From positions 1,376,674-1,440,673 of the forward strand of contig JAREIK010003431.1 of assembly GCA_029783825.1 (NCBI GenBank): DNA of 64,000 nucleotides, read 5' to 3'. A program made the position numbers and the translations under genes. A model generated the notes under the pieces. It searched no databases. It saw only the letters and a program-made list of their open reading frames with translations, and was not told the DNA's origin. Origin of the DNA: Sapria himalayana (lineage: Eukaryota > Streptophyta > Magnoliopsida > Malpighiales > Rafflesiaceae). Of the stretch, positions 1 to 13,519 are shown one piece after another (the stretch's first letter is position 1; every line of letters begins with the position of its first letter).

Positions 1-728
1 ACTATTTTTAATACTATTTTATTTATTAAAATAATAATAATAAAATAAAAAAATTGGGAAAAGGAATATGGATGCATTCATACTCGTGCATCAAGAGGGA
101 CCAAATCTAAATGAGTATTTATTAATTTGATTAAAATAATAATAAAATATATAAAAAAACATGAAAATGGTAGAAAATGGAAAACCAAAAATGGTGGTGT
201 TCTTGTTATGCAGTCCTTAAAAAAAGAAAGAAATGTCCAATTATTTTGCATTTGGTTGAATATTTTGGGGTCATAACAATATAGTTCAATAATTAAAATT
301 GCTCTATATAAGGAAAGCTTTTTGTAAGTACCAAAATCAAAGATTTTTGGTGTTAGATATTTGAGAGGTATGAGTTTTCTCCTATTGGAATTTCTTTCCA
401 TTTAAGAGTTGTAAATGATTATGATTATAATTCAGTTCAAAAATATTTAAAAATTAAATTATGAACTGTTAATAGCTAAACTTTATTTTGGTTGGTTAAA
501 TAACATATTACAGTGTGATTTATATTCATATATTTATAATTGTACATTTTACATGATTTAATCATATAATAACATATTTATATTTCATATGCACGAAGAC
601 ATCACAAATAAATGGGTTTGTGCATAGTTATTATTTAATAATGTATTTGCTATTAATTATGTGGGCTCAAAATGAGACAATATCTAAACTGGGTTCTGTT
701 ATATTTTTCAGATAATGTTTCATATTTA
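1..728. other. AT-rich DNA, nothing recognised
   Basis: No coding similarity, terminal repeat or structured RNA was recognised. The open frames here are short, low-complexity and rich in Phe, Leu and Ile, as expected by chance in AT-rich DNA. Confidence 0.5.
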
Positions 729-850
729 TCAAAGAATATCCAATTTTTTTCAAAGAATATCTAATATTTAATAAAGAATGTCCAATATTTTTCAAGGAAT
801 ATCCAATATTTATTAGAGAATATCCAATATTTTTTTTTGGAGAATATCTT
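729..850. repeat. Minisatellite of about 20-24 bp units
   Basis: About six imperfect direct copies of a unit close to GAATATCCAATATTTTTCAA follow one another, differing in the length of the T-run and in single bases. It lies in plain AT-rich DNA and looks like a local slippage or unequal-exchange array. Confidence 0.75.
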
Positions 851-1189
851 ATATATATATATATATATAAAATATGTCACACTTTGCTTATGCATGTGTT
901 ATGGAGTCAGTAAGACTCAAGATACATGCATAAAAAAAATCCATATGTATTTATATTCATGTAAATATTGTATTATATGTATAATGAAAGTCGATTATGG
1001 CTTGAGTTGTATTATATGTATTTTTTATTCCATTGAGCAAATGTAAATTATGTATAAGTATTATATGAAAAAAAATATGTATAAGATAGCATTTTGCATA
1101 AAAAATACTATTTTATTGCAATTTTTTTTTGTGTGATGAATTAATAGGACCCCCTAGGAACTGGGGCGTCACAATTACAACCACTATAT
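851..1189. other. AT-rich DNA with a possible LTR-like terminus near 1140-1173
   Basis: Read on the minus strand from 1173, the sequence begins TGTGACGCCCCAGTTCCTAG. A TG start followed by GACGCCCC is common at the ends of plant gypsy-type LTRs. No matching CA end, partner LTR or target duplication was found, so this is only a weak hint of an LTR fragment running leftwards. Confidence 0.25.
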
Positions 1190-1640
1190 AAACACACATG
1201 ATCAAACACATGATAATTAAGGCAATGACCATATTGTTACACCATTCTGTGACCACAACTAAGTGGTAACAAATGTTAACACAAAAATTTGGCATGCTAA
1301 TTAGAGACAATATTGTGTTCATATAGTTATCACTAACTAGTGATCACATTCAATTTGGTCCCTCATCAGTGATCACATTCAATTTGGTCCCTCATAAGTG
1401 ATCATGCTATTTTTGGTCATTAAGTAGAAAAGAGTGATTATACTACTGGTTTGTTATCACAAATTTGTGACCACGTGAATATAGGAATTATCTTCACTAT
1501 TTATCTGTCTAGTTATGACCACTCTATTTGTGATCACAAATTACCAACTACCATCTATGTGGTCATTGGGCTTAAAAGAGTGATTAGATTATGTATGGTG
1601 CCTATTAAGCAACCATTTTTCATGCGATCACTATGTGAAA
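1190..1640. repeat. Cluster of GTGATCAC/GTGACCAC palindromic motifs with a 29-bp tandem duplication
   Basis: The motif GTGA(T/C)CAC or a one-base variant recurs on both strands near 1247, 1340, 1369, 1397, 1470, 1516, 1530 and 1558. Positions 1339-1367 and 1368-1396 are an almost perfect tandem duplication that carries the motif. Dense short motifs in both orientations resemble the subterminal regions of CACTA or other DNA transposons, where transposase binds. A CACTA relic starts 3.3 kb downstream, but no CACTA terminus was found to link the two. Confidence 0.45.
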
Positions 1641-4600
1641 AAAAAATTACAAAATAACAAGAAAATTATCTTAATAGTCAATTTTTATATATTAGGGATG
1701 GTTCATGAAAACTTAGAGGTGAAGGAAAAATTCTCAACTTACGCTAAGGTATTTAGGGATGCCTCATGGAAACCCAAAGTGGAGGAGGAGATATACCCAA
1801 GGTATTATTGAAATTCTCAATTTTATATTTCAAAAATGAAATCACTCTTCTGAATATAAAAATATACCCAATAAAAAGACTAAAAAATAAGTGATTTTTA
1901 AGCTCATCAAAAGGAACCTAGCCTGCATAAGATTTATAATTACACCTCCTCACTTATTCAAAATATTAAACTACTTATATTAAGATTAGAGATACCTATT
2001 TATTGAATTAAATTACTAACAGTCTAATTCAATTAATCTTTAATTATTTTCTTGAGACTTTCTACTTAACTTATTTAAAATATCAGATCATAATCCATCA
2101 TCAATCCTTCTAACAAAATATGAATTTTATCGGTAATTAATATCTACTATATACTCAATAAAGTTATCTAATTTATAGAGTTTGTAAATCTAATTCTAGA
2201 CCATACTCTTTACAAATCAAAACAACTATTAACTAGTGTATGTAATTATTTAATACTTATAGAATAAGAGTGATAGTATTTATAGTAATAATAGTGTATT
2301 TTATTTTACATGTTAGAATAAAATAATTACACAATGTTGGTCCTAATTAATATATATAAGTATACTAGAATTTAAAACGTCACTATTCTCTATAGTCATT
2401 ATAGACTTACTAAAATTTTGTATTATAATCTTACTAATAAATTATTCTGGTCTATCTAGATTGTGAACAATAAACTTATGTTCCACAAAAATTAATGATT
2501 CAATCTTCTATGTGTAAGTTAAACTCTATGCACTAAATCATCTACTCTACAAAATAAAGGACACATATATTTCCCCAAATCTAGCTCATTACAAATTAGT
2601 TCAATAATACAAGAAAATAATACAAACTTATTAAAAGAAGAAACAACAAAAATGACTTATAGTTTAAAACATGTCCAATAATATTAACATAACTAATCTT
2701 AATTAATGAGTTGTTAATTCACAATTTCAAATATGTTTTTAGTATTACAATTTTTTAAAAAAATTTAAATATTTTATTTTAGTGTTTTTTTAATTTTTAT
2801 TTTTTTATAAATTGAATGTTTCATTAAATTCTTTCAAAATGAGACTCGTTTGTAGAATTTTTCCTTAATAATAAGAAAAATTGGTATGGTGATAACTATT
2901 TATGAAATTACTGCATTTTAATATTTATTTTAAAATATTTTATAATTGCATTTATATTCCATTTCTTCTTCCACCATTCTATACCCCAGCCACAAGTTCA
3001 TTTTATTCATAAGTATTCAGCAAGACTCCATCCCACAAAATCATTTTTTCTTGTTTATCTTGCTAGTGAAACATTGAAGGTTTGTCTGTGTGTTTGATTT
3101 AATTCTTCATTGTTCTTGTCAAAAAAGTCAAATGATTATAATTAAACATTTATCCATCTTAGATTATATATTTAATATAATTAGGTTGTCTAAAATGTTA
3201 GATTCTACCTAAAATATATGTGTTTGCATGCATGTTTAGATACACAAGCACATATTAACATGTTGAGGATCATTTAAAATAACTCTATATCATTTTCTTC
3301 ATTATTAAATATTTAGAGTAATATTTGAACTTTTTAATCCATAAATGAATGATGTGTTGTGAGATCTAATAGCATTCATATGTTCGGAGTTTATAATCAT
3401 AGTTTTCAAATCTCTAATTGCAATGGCGATCTAGTTTTTCAACTTAATCCATTGGTATGTTCCTGATTTTATAGGACAAATTATCAATGCTCTGCGAAAT
3501 GTGCAAACATATGGAATTATTAATTTTTTTAATTTTCATACTAAAAAATCAATGTTATTTGAATGAACATCCTTCAAAATGTATAGAACCTTCAAAGAAT
3601 TATCAATATTTTTTATTTTCATCAAATTGAATGATATGACTAATCATTTTAATTATTTTCAAATTATTGTAAGTCATTCAAAAGTCATATTTTCTTGAAA
3701 GTAAAAAATTATTCAACTTTTCATCACCACAAAAAATAATAAATGAAATAATAAACGATTCAACCAAAAATTTATGTGTGTATGTGTGGATGCATGCCAC
3801 TCATACATGTATGCATGAGGATGGTGACCACTTTGGTGTATGTGTGTATATTCAAGGTGTTTAATGTTGTACAAATTAAAAAAGCTATTTTCCAATGTAC
3901 TTGTGCATGTTGGTATGTGCTTTTATAAAGGTACGAGCATACTAGTGTGTGTGTGTGCGCATGCATGTTCATGTTCATGTTCATGTATGTTTGTGATTGA
4001 AAATGTGTGTACTTGTTTATTTGAAATGTATTTGTTGTGCCAATTAAAATATCTCTTATCACAAACATATTTTCTTTTGCTAATTTATTGTCTCTGCATC
4101 TCATTTAGTAGAAGAAAGATCCAACTACAAGCATGTCATTGCATCTTTGAAAACAATGCTAAATTTGAAATGGAGATAAAAGTTAATTTTTCTAATGGAA
4201 ATGTGACATAAGAAATCTTTGCTGCTCCAAAAAAATTTTGTTGTTAAATATTAGTGAATGCTTTCATGCTTGTTTCAAAAATTAATTTGTGCATATAAAA
4301 GATGACTATCATCCTTGAAAGTTGATTAGGTCATGTGTGTCGAAAACCAGAAGCTCATCATGATGAGCATCCTTGTGGATACAACAATTTGGATTGGATA
4401 GCTTGGTATTGTGCAAAAGCTAAAGGTCACATAGTCTATTTGTTTTTAATGTTTATTTGGGTTTAAATTATGTGAAGTATATTCATATAAGCATCCATAT
4501 AATGGTGAGTTAACCTCAAATTTTTAGACATTATTAAATTAATTGTTATTTAATCATGTCCATGAACATTTTGTGCTGAAATTAACACGTTTATAATGTT

Positions 4601-4952
4601 AATCTTCAATTCAAGTGTGATTGTTTTTATGTTGGAACACAACATTTATGCTTTTATATATCTAATTTTATTGAAAATGTTGTTTGACATGTAAAAACGA
4701 TCTTATATTTTTAAAAAAAATATTTTTCAATGTATTGGATGAAAATATGATTGATATACATTATTTTGTATGATTTATAAGTCATATGTCCTAAATTATA
4801 GTTTAAGAGATAGTCAACTTTATTGTTAGCAATAGCAATGCCATGATATTTTAATTCTTATCATTATATTTCTTTGATACGTTATTAAATTCATCATCAT
4901 TAATAAAATAATCTTCTATAATTTATAAATAATTTATAAAAAAACTATACTT
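1641..4952. other. AT-rich DNA, no recognised gene; one short open stretch near 4325-4436
   Basis: Most of this stretch shows no recognisable coding sequence. The longer open frames at 3713-4211 come from CA/TG-rich low-complexity sequence. At 4325-4436 (+) one frame stays open with a mixed composition (His, Cys, Trp and Asn rich, including GYNNLDWIAWYC). I do not recognise it. It lies upstream of the CACTA relic and could be part of it. Confidence 0.35.
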
Positions 4953-5468
4953 CAATCAATTAATTCTGCTAGTTTATCAATTTTATAAATAGATTGAGTG
5001 CACATTTGATTATTATCATAAATAAAATTGTGTGAGATTTGCTTGATATTTTTTTTAACCTCAACTTCCTAAATGTCAGCATGTAGGTACTTGTATGCAC
5101 ATTTACAATATACAAGTATGTATACTTTATATTGTAAAAATACATTAGACATGTATGTATGCGTATATACAAAAACATGCACATACATGTACAATTGTAT
5201 GTACTTACATACAACTATATATTTATATAAAAAATTATATACTTGTATTTACATGTAAATATATTTGTACTACAATAAAATGTATGTATATATACTGTGG
5301 ACATGTATGTACATATAAAGTAGACATTTATGTACATATATAATACACATGTATGTATACATTATACTATATAAATATATTGTAAACATGTATGTACATA
5401 TACATGTACATACAATATACCTATACAATATTATGTACTTACACAGTACTATACATATATAAGTGACA

Positions 5469-5538
<70 letters not shown>

Positions 5539-6950
5539 ATATGTATATATATATATGTATATGTATATATATATATATGTATGTATGTATGTATATTTAT
5601 TTATTTATGTACTATTATATATATTAAGATATGTATTGATATATAAAATATTGTGCATGAATATATATATAAATAATTTACATGTATTTATGAGTACACA
5701 GACACACACACACACACACATGTATTATAGTAGATAGGTATGTATTGTCTATTTATATAAAAATATAGTATTATATATCCTTATATATATTGATAAATAA
5801 TTTTATTGCATGTTTTTAGTTAAAGCTTGGCTTTGTACTAGTTGGACTCAAATTGATTACGCCCATAATCATATCATATTCCTACATTATTCTATCATGT
5901 TGTTAATATAAATTAGATGTACCAAAGGTTGATAGATGAATTTTTTAATTCATATTTCATTTATTGGGTTGACACATTTTGAAATTAGCTTGTGCTTATT
6001 CATAGCGGATGGATGCAGAAAAAAATGTATTTGAATCTGAAATCCAAGTGTTATGATCACCAATTTCATGTTATGGAGATAGTGAAATACCATCTATTGA
6101 GATATAGTTTGAAAGCATAATATTTTGTATGGAATATTCATGGAGAAGCATATAAAGTGATAAATGAGTGTCATTGTATTGATTTCACATGTCCTTATAA
6201 TCTAATGAATGATTATAATATGATAGTTATATATGTTGCATTGTTGTTGATCATTCCTTTAATTAAAAGTATGAATATGAGGAAAATCCTAATCCAAAGG
6301 CCCAAAAATTTTATGATATACTTGATGCTGCCAATAATCCATTGTGAAAAGGGTGTGAAAAATCATTCATAGCTATCAGTGATGATTGAAATGATGAATA
6401 TTAAAGATGAGCAACATATGTTTGAATGTGCATTTGATGCAATTACTAAACTAATGAAGTGGTTATGTGTGAAAAATTTGAACAAGACTCATGTAGGTAT
6501 TGTGACCATCCACACTTCAAGAATAACAACACTAATGGTAAAGGATGAAAGAAATCTAACATGACCTTCTAAAAAATGTATTCCTTTCCTTTGAATGATT
6601 GACTTCTCAAATGATATTCATCTAATGCCACTATTAATGACATGCGGTGGCATGTATAATATGGAATGAAGGATGATGTAATGCAACATCCTTTTTATTC
6701 TATTACTTGGAAACACTTTTATGATATTCAGCCTGATATTTTAATAGAAATTAGAAATGTGTGTCTTGATCTTTGCACTCATGGGTTTCAACCTTTTGGA
6801 CAATATGATCGACAATACTCATGTTGGCCTATAATCGTGACTATGTATAACCTACATCTATGGTTATGTATGAAGGATACATCTATTTCTTAGTTATTCT
6901 TATTCTAGGTTTTAGAAATTTTATTTATAAGTTAGATTTGTACTTACGAT
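4953..6950 (+). repeat. CACTA 5'-region tandem duplication, copy 1
   Basis: This 2.0-kb unit is repeated directly at 6951-8966. Both copies begin CAATCAATTAATTCT and share, in order, a TG/TA microsatellite-rich segment, the start of a TNP2-like transposase and the downstream GFQPFGQ region. Copy 1 ends within the transposase and runs into copy 2, which continues into the rest of the gene. The copies differ by many substitutions and small indels, so the duplication is old. Microsatellite differences ((TG)n at 5487-5532, (AC)n at 5700-5720) account for much of the local length variation. Confidence 0.8.
5915..6895 (+). pseudogene. CACTA (En/Spm) TNP2 transposase, truncated duplicate
   Basis: TNP2-type proteins are the DDE transposases of CACTA elements. 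The fragment contains a decayed transposase-associated segment (MYQRLIDEF near 5915), a VWNIHGEAY segment at about 6130, and a clear Transposase_21 stretch at 6666-6893 with WKHFYDIQPD, RNVCLDLCTHGFQPFG and CWPIIVTMYNLHLW, matching the family pattern R-N-V-R-L-G-L-x-x-D-G-F-N-P-F-G. It has several in-frame stops and frame changes and ends where the second tandem copy starts, so it cannot make a full transposase. Assignment rests on recalled family motifs, not a database search. Confidence 0.75.
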
Positions 6951-7584
6951 CAATCAATTAATTCTACCAGTATATCAATTTTATAAATAGATTGAATGCA
7001 TAGTTGATTATTATCATTAAATAAAATTATGTGAGAGTTTGCTTGATATTTTCCTTTATCCTCAACTTCCTAATTGTCAGAACATAGGTACATGTATGTA
7101 CATATGAAATATACATGTATGTATACATTATATTGTAAACATACAATAGGCATATATATGCATATGTATATACATAAACATGTACATACATGTACAATTT
7201 TATATACTTACATACTACTATATATTTATATAAACAATAATATACTTATATTTACATGTAAATATATTTAATTCTATAATATATATGTATGTACATATAT
7301 GTACTGTGGACATGTATATATGTACATGTATCTACATATAAAGTAGACACGTATATACATGTATGTACATATATAATACACATGTGTGCATATATTATAC
7401 TACATAAATATATAGTAAACATGTATGTACATATATATACATTTTCATTTACATAAAATATACTTGTACAATATTATGTACTTACATACTACTATACACA
7501 TATAAATGACAATATAAATGTATTTACATGTAAATATATTTGTATCGCAATAGATATGTATGTTCTTTGTATATGTATATATGC

Positions 7585-7620
<36 letters not shown>

Positions 7621-8966
7621 ACTTATGTATATATTAAGATATGTATTGATATATAAAATATTGTATATGCATATATTTATACAATAATATATATGAATTT
7701 ATATGTGTGTATATGCATATATACATACACATGTATTATGGTAGATAGTCATGTATTGTCTATATAAATAAAAAAATATTATTATATATGCCTATTTATA
7801 CCGATACATAATTTTCTTGCAACTTTTTAGTTAAAACTTGATTGTGTATTTGTTGGACTCGAATTGATTACACCTTTAATCGTTTCATATTCTCACATTA
7901 TTCAATCATGTTGAGAATAGAAATTAGATGTATGAAAGGTTGAAAGATGGATTTCTTAATCCAAAGTTAATTTATGGGGTTTACCAATTTTGGGAATTTT
8001 CTTGGGCTCATTTAGAGTTGATGGATGCGAAAAAATATAAATAAAATTTTTTAGAGATACAAGTGTTAGAATTGCTAGTTTCTTGATATAAAGATAATGA
8101 AATACCATCTATTGAGATATAGTTTAAAAGCATAATATTTGTATGGAATATGCATGGAGAAGCATATGAAGTGATAAATGAGTATCATTGTATTAATTTT
8201 ACTTGTCATTTTACCCAAGTGAATGATTATCATACAATAGTTATATATGTTGGATTGTTGTTGACCATTCCTTTAATTAAAATTATGAATATGAGAAGAA
8301 TCCTAATCCAAAAGCCCAATAATTTTATGATATGCTTGATGCTAACAATAATCCATTATGGAAAGGAAATGTGTGCAAATCATTCAGCTATCAGTGATGA
8401 CTAGAATGATGAATATCAAGGCTGAGCACCATATGTTTGAATGTGCATTTGATGCAATTACTAATCAAATAAAAGAGGTTGTTTGGGAAAAGATTTGAAC
8501 AATACTTGATGAAGCTGTTTTGATCCACATTTCAAGAAAAACAAAAATATTAATGGAAAAGAGAGGAAGAAAATGGAAATGCCCTTCAAGAAAATGTATT
8601 ACTTCCCTTAAAAGGATTGAATTCTCAAATTATATGCATCTAAAGTCACTGCTAATGACATGAAGTGACTTATAGAACATGTAGTGAAGTATGATGTAAT
8701 GAAACACACTTTTGATTATATTGCATGGAAACACTTTAATGATGTTCACCTTGATATTGTAATAGAAATTAGAAATGTGTGTATCAATCTTTGCACTGAT
8801 GGGTTTCAACCTTTTGGACAATATGGGATATGATACTCATGTTGACCTATAATTGTGACTATGTATAACCCACCTCTATGGTTATGTATGAAGTATACGT
8901 CTATTTTCTTATTCTTATTCTAGGTTTTTGAAATCTTATTTACAAGTTAGATGTGTATTACAATCA
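6951..8966 (+). repeat. CACTA 5'-region tandem duplication, copy 2
   Basis: Direct repeat of 4953-6950, starting at the same CAATCAATTAATTCT motif and ending about 20 bp after the shared TTAGATxTGTA motif. It has its own TG-repeat (about 7597-7620). Unlike copy 1 it is continuous with the downstream two-thirds of the TNP2 reading region, so it is the copy that belongs to the long pseudogene. Confidence 0.8.
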
Positions 8967-11270
8967 TTGATACATGAGTTACATTTTTTATGGGATTATG
9001 GGGTGGAAGAATTCACATTTCTCAGAATCAAAATTTTTAGCTGCGAGCGAAATTGATGTGTACTATTGGCGACTTTATTTCATATTCAATGTTATCTGGA
9101 TGGTCAATAACTAAATAGTTGGCTTATCCTTAGTGTATAGAAAACTCATATTCCATTAGACTATATATGAGTGATAAGCAATCATGGTTTGAAATCATAA
9201 AAAATTCTTGGAACTTGATCATCTATTTAGATGTAATAAGCATGGATTTCTTAAAAACAAAATTCTGACTATTAGTACACCTCTAGTTAGATCAAGTTTA
9301 GAGATATTAAGTATAATTGATGATCTTGATTTGAAGAAGGTGATAAAATTCATTGTTTATGATATTAACAAAGGGATTAGTCAATCATGTGGTTTGAGAA
9401 AACACAACATATTCTAGGATTTGGCAATTTAGAACTCTAATATAATTTGACACAACATTGATGTTATGCACATAGAGAAGAATATGTTTGATAACTTGTT
9501 TAATAAAGTGCTGGATATACATGTTAAAATGAAAAAAAAAATTATAACTCAATGCAAGAACTCAATACCTATTGTTAGAAGCCAAAACTTGATAAGTTTC
9601 CTTCAACATAAAAATACATAAATGCTTGCTACACCCTAGACATTAGTGATAAGAAGGAGTTTCTTGATTGGTTAACAAAATTAAAATTTTCTAATGCTTA
9701 CATGTATAACTAGGGTAGATGTTTGGATGAACATAGATTTAGATTATTTGGAATAAAAAGTCATGATTATTCTGTATTTATGAAGAGGTTGATACCTATA
9801 GCATTTTGAAAACTATTATCTACTAATGTGTGGAAGGTTATAACAGAGCTTAGCTTATTTTATAAAACTCTAACTGAAATTGTAAGTATGAATGAAGGCA
9901 TGACCATACTTAAATTAAACATCCAATTATTTTATGCAAGTTGGAAAGAATATTTTTTCTATGCTTTTTTTAATTTATACAACATCTTTTAATTCACTTA
10001 TCCTATGAGGCATGCATTAGACACCCAATGTAATTTCAATGGATGTATCCATCTGAGAGGTGAAAACCTAACTAAATTATAAGTCATAATGTTCAATTTC
10101 CTTGAATTAGTGGATGTGTCTTACTTAACATATCATTTTATTGAGATTTTGAGAATTTAAGTTCAATATCAAGAATGAAGCACATGTGGTAAGTTTGATA
10201 TGCATACGCAGCTGAGGAAAAATCAACTTATTATTCATATTATTTTGATGATAATGTACCAACAAAAGTTAGGACTGTTAATTGAAATTATGAAGGTGGT
10301 AGCAATTATATTCCATCAGATGATCATTTAAACCTATAAATTTACAAATACTATTTTAGACCACTTGTTCATTCTAGAATGAAACATATGATTGAACGAG
10401 AATATAAGACAACCTATTCCTACATATTACTCAACTATGAAGATGTAGAACCATATATGGTAAGTTAATTTTTTTTAGTATTACATCATCAATTTATTAT
10501 ATTGTTTATAACTTCATTATATTTTGACTAACATATTAATAATTCTATCAATTAATAAATTTTACGCTCATATGGTTCAACATCTCAATCCAAACATAAC
10601 AAATATATAAATTGATGATAAAATTGAGATGGACTTTGCTATCTTCTTCAAATAATATATAAGCCATCTTTTTCTTACCCTATCAATTAAATTAATATTA
10701 TTTACATGAATTGAATATTGATATCCTATTCTTGTAGAAAAAAATGCAAACTCTTATATCCACAACTTCATTAAAGATCATGCAAAAGATTCATTGGGAA
10801 ATATTAATATACATAATGACTATTTTGTATATTAATGTAAGTTTCACATTGTTGGACATATTGCAAGTAAAATGTCAATAAATAGTGGGGTTTGATATGG
10901 TCAGTTAAGAGAAGTAGTGGAGATGGAATATGTTAATTAGCCAATTACGCAAACAATTCTCTTCATGTGTAATATTTGTTTGATCTTGCTTTTAGTATGG
11001 GTATAAGAGTTCATGAGAAATATAATATTGTTGAGATAAATCATAGAAAATGATATGACAAGTATGAACCTTTTGTTTTGGAAATACAATTAGCTCAAGT
11101 ATATTTTTGTTCATACCCAAGTTTGCGAAAAGACTATTGGTTGGAAGGTCATATTGAAAATAAAATCAAGAGTTGTTGGTATGCCAATCAACTCTTCAAA
11201 GAAAACATATTTGCAAGAACCTCCTCCATTTCAATAGAAGTTAATTGAAATTCATAATATTAAAATTATT
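7922..11270 (+). pseudogene. CACTA (En/Spm) TNP2 transposase pseudogene, near full length
   Basis: The order of domains fits TNP2 throughout. At 7925 a transposase-associated N-terminal domain reads MYERLKDGFLNP followed by YGVYQFWEFSWAHLE. VWNMHGEAY lies near 8145, WKHFNDVHLD and GFQPFGQ at 8725-8820, and the LIHELHFLWDYGVEEF stretch near 8975. NIDVMHIEKNMFDNL at about 9455 is the hallmark NLDVMHIEKNV motif. A YxNxxRC-like cysteine segment with KSHDYSVFMKRLIPIAF (9720-9810) follows, then DUF4218-like and DUF4216-like tails ending with YEPFVLEIQLAQVYF and SLRKDYW near 11070-11150. It has many stops and frameshifts spread along its length, so it is an old dead copy. Its neighbours are a duplicated 5' part upstream and a possible second CACTA gene downstream. 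Confidence 0.85.
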
Positions 11271-11546
11271 AAAGAAAATTAATAAAGGATATTAAATGAT
11301 CCAATATGTATCCTAAAATATATAATGAAAGAATAAGAAGAAGATGATTATGTTGATGATGAAAAAAATTACAAATAAAAAATTTATTTGATTAAGTGGA
11401 TGAATATGGTTTAAATGATATGAATGAAACTGATAGTTAATAAAGAGATAATTGCAGTTGAATAATATTATTGTACTTTTTTTATTATATTTTGTAGAAG
11501 TGTGAAGTTATTAATTATTTGTTTTTTTTTTAATTTTTCATTTAGA

Positions 11547-12840
11547 ATGAGCGGTTGAGGTCATGTTGTGACTTCTACATATGCAATATTAGCATACACT
11601 ACCACACCACTTGGTACAATAATAGATGTCCTAGACATGTCTATATCTCCTATCACACAATCTATTCCTTCAAGCACTCTAAGACATTCCATATAGATAC
11701 ATTGAACATCTCACTCTCAAAGGCTAGCCTTCTGATCACAACTACCTAATGCATCCCACCCTCCTAGATTAGGCCTCAACTCACAATGACATACTTCTAT
11801 CATACAAACTAGTCCTTCTAGCACTCTAAGGCCATCCATAGAGATACCTCAAACTTCCCACTCTCGAGGATTAGACCTCTAACCATAATCTCCTAGAAGC
11901 AACTACATGGATGTCAAAAAAGACTACCAGCACATGATGATCAGTGAGACATTTAATACTTTTTAATTTAATTGTTAATTATTATTTATGTTATCAATAT
12001 TTGGTATAAAATCTATATGGGGGTGAATTTTAGGTAAATAAATATTTGGTTAATAAAACTTTTGCATTTTGGTGATTGAAATTTTAATATAATTGAAATT
12101 ACTTCAAAATTATGTTTTAGATATTAAAATGTCAATATGATTGAAATTTTTTTTCATTTTGGTATCAAATATTGTGACTATAAGTTCACATAAATTGATG
12201 AAATTTATTGAGAATTATTGAATGTACATTAAAAAATATTGTATGTAATTTTTGCATAATGTAATTTTTAACGGAGACATTTGTTAAATTTTTTAAAAGC
12301 CCATTTATGTTGCTAAACTTTATATATTACAAAAAGTGCTATGAGTGGGAAGGTTTTTGGGATGGAATCATTAAGAAATTGTGAGAGTTGCTCATGAGTT
12401 AGAGATACTCTTATATGCTTCATCATTGGAGGAAAGATGGAAAACCTATATTTGTGGGTAATAAGGTGTTGCAGATTGGAAGCATAAATCAAATGATAAA
12501 TGATTATAATCAATGAGAGACTGTCAATTGAGAAATCATCATGGTGAGATTGGTGGACGAGGATCTGTAAGGTCATGACATGGTTGTGGGTCCATATTAT
12601 TAGTTGAGCATGATAGATTAATTGTAAGATTTTTTTTTATTTTTTTAAACTATCTCAAATTATGCATATTTATTTTTTTCATTACTAGGAATGTTAACAA
12701 TGATTGAATTTGATATTCAATTAAATATATTTATTTCAAGGATGGTGCTCTACCGAGTAAGGTATACATTTTCATGAGGCCCATATGAGATTGAGAACAC
12801 ATTATGGATCATGTGATAATATTGATCAGTGTGTAAAAAA
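11547..12840 (+). pseudogene. Possible CACTA second gene (Transposase_24/TNPA-like) relic
   Basis: The position just downstream of TNP2 is where CACTA elements carry their second gene. The start region (from ATG at 11547) is Ser/Thr/Pro rich and contains an imperfect internal duplication of about 150 bp (about 11645-11725 against 11800-11880). Near 12740 the frame KDGALPSKVYIFMRP resembles the G-x-x-P-S-x-x-x-L-F segment that ends many plant Transposase_24 proteins. Between these two points nothing is clearly recognisable, and stops are frequent. This is an inference from position and two weak similarities. Confidence 0.35.
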
Positions 12841-13101
12841 ATTAGGGTCCGTGCATAAAAAAACTATATTACAACCAAACTAATAAACTTTTTAATTGGT
12901 AATGTTGGTCACATGATTTATATTATTAATTGGTAAAGTTTCATTTTACATAACTTCTCAATCATACAAATAAATAGATATAATAGTGTTAGTAATAGTA
13001 TCTATTGTAGAAAGAGTGATCGACATGGCAACATAAGCACTCACAATATTATAAATTATTATATACACTATAAAATCATTTAAAGTAGAAATATGCATAA
13101 C
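12841..13101. other. AT-rich flank; holds the left target duplication of the next element
   Basis: No gene was recognised. The last eight bases (13094-13101, TGCATAAC) are repeated exactly at 15963-15970 and are the target-site duplication of the hAT element between them. Confidence 0.6.
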
Positions 13102-13519
13102 TAGAGGTGTTAGACAAGCCGTATCATCCCAACATGACCCATTTTTAGGTGATCCAGTCAACCATGCAGTGCCGTGCACAACACATCATGACTTGTGTTT
13201 TGCCCAACCCGGTACAACATGACTGGCATGAATTTAGGTAGAATTGAGTCAGGTTGTAATAAGCCATATCGGGTCATGGCTTGAGCTAGGTCATGCCAAT
13301 TTTTGAATTTAATTTATAAGTATGTAAAATATAAATTACAATATGCAAATTATAATGCAAAATATATGAAAAAAATATAATTACATGTTACATGTCAAAT
13401 TTGTATGAAATGAAAAAAATATACATAATGATATCATAAAGAAATGATTAACAAAAATAAAAATAATAAAAAATCAAAAAAAAATCTATCATCTAAAAAT
13501 AAAATAACAATTATCTAGG

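Noticed and set aside
5489..5737. Open frame with (Cys-Val)n
   Set aside because: It is the TG microsatellite; no protein-like composition outside the repeat.
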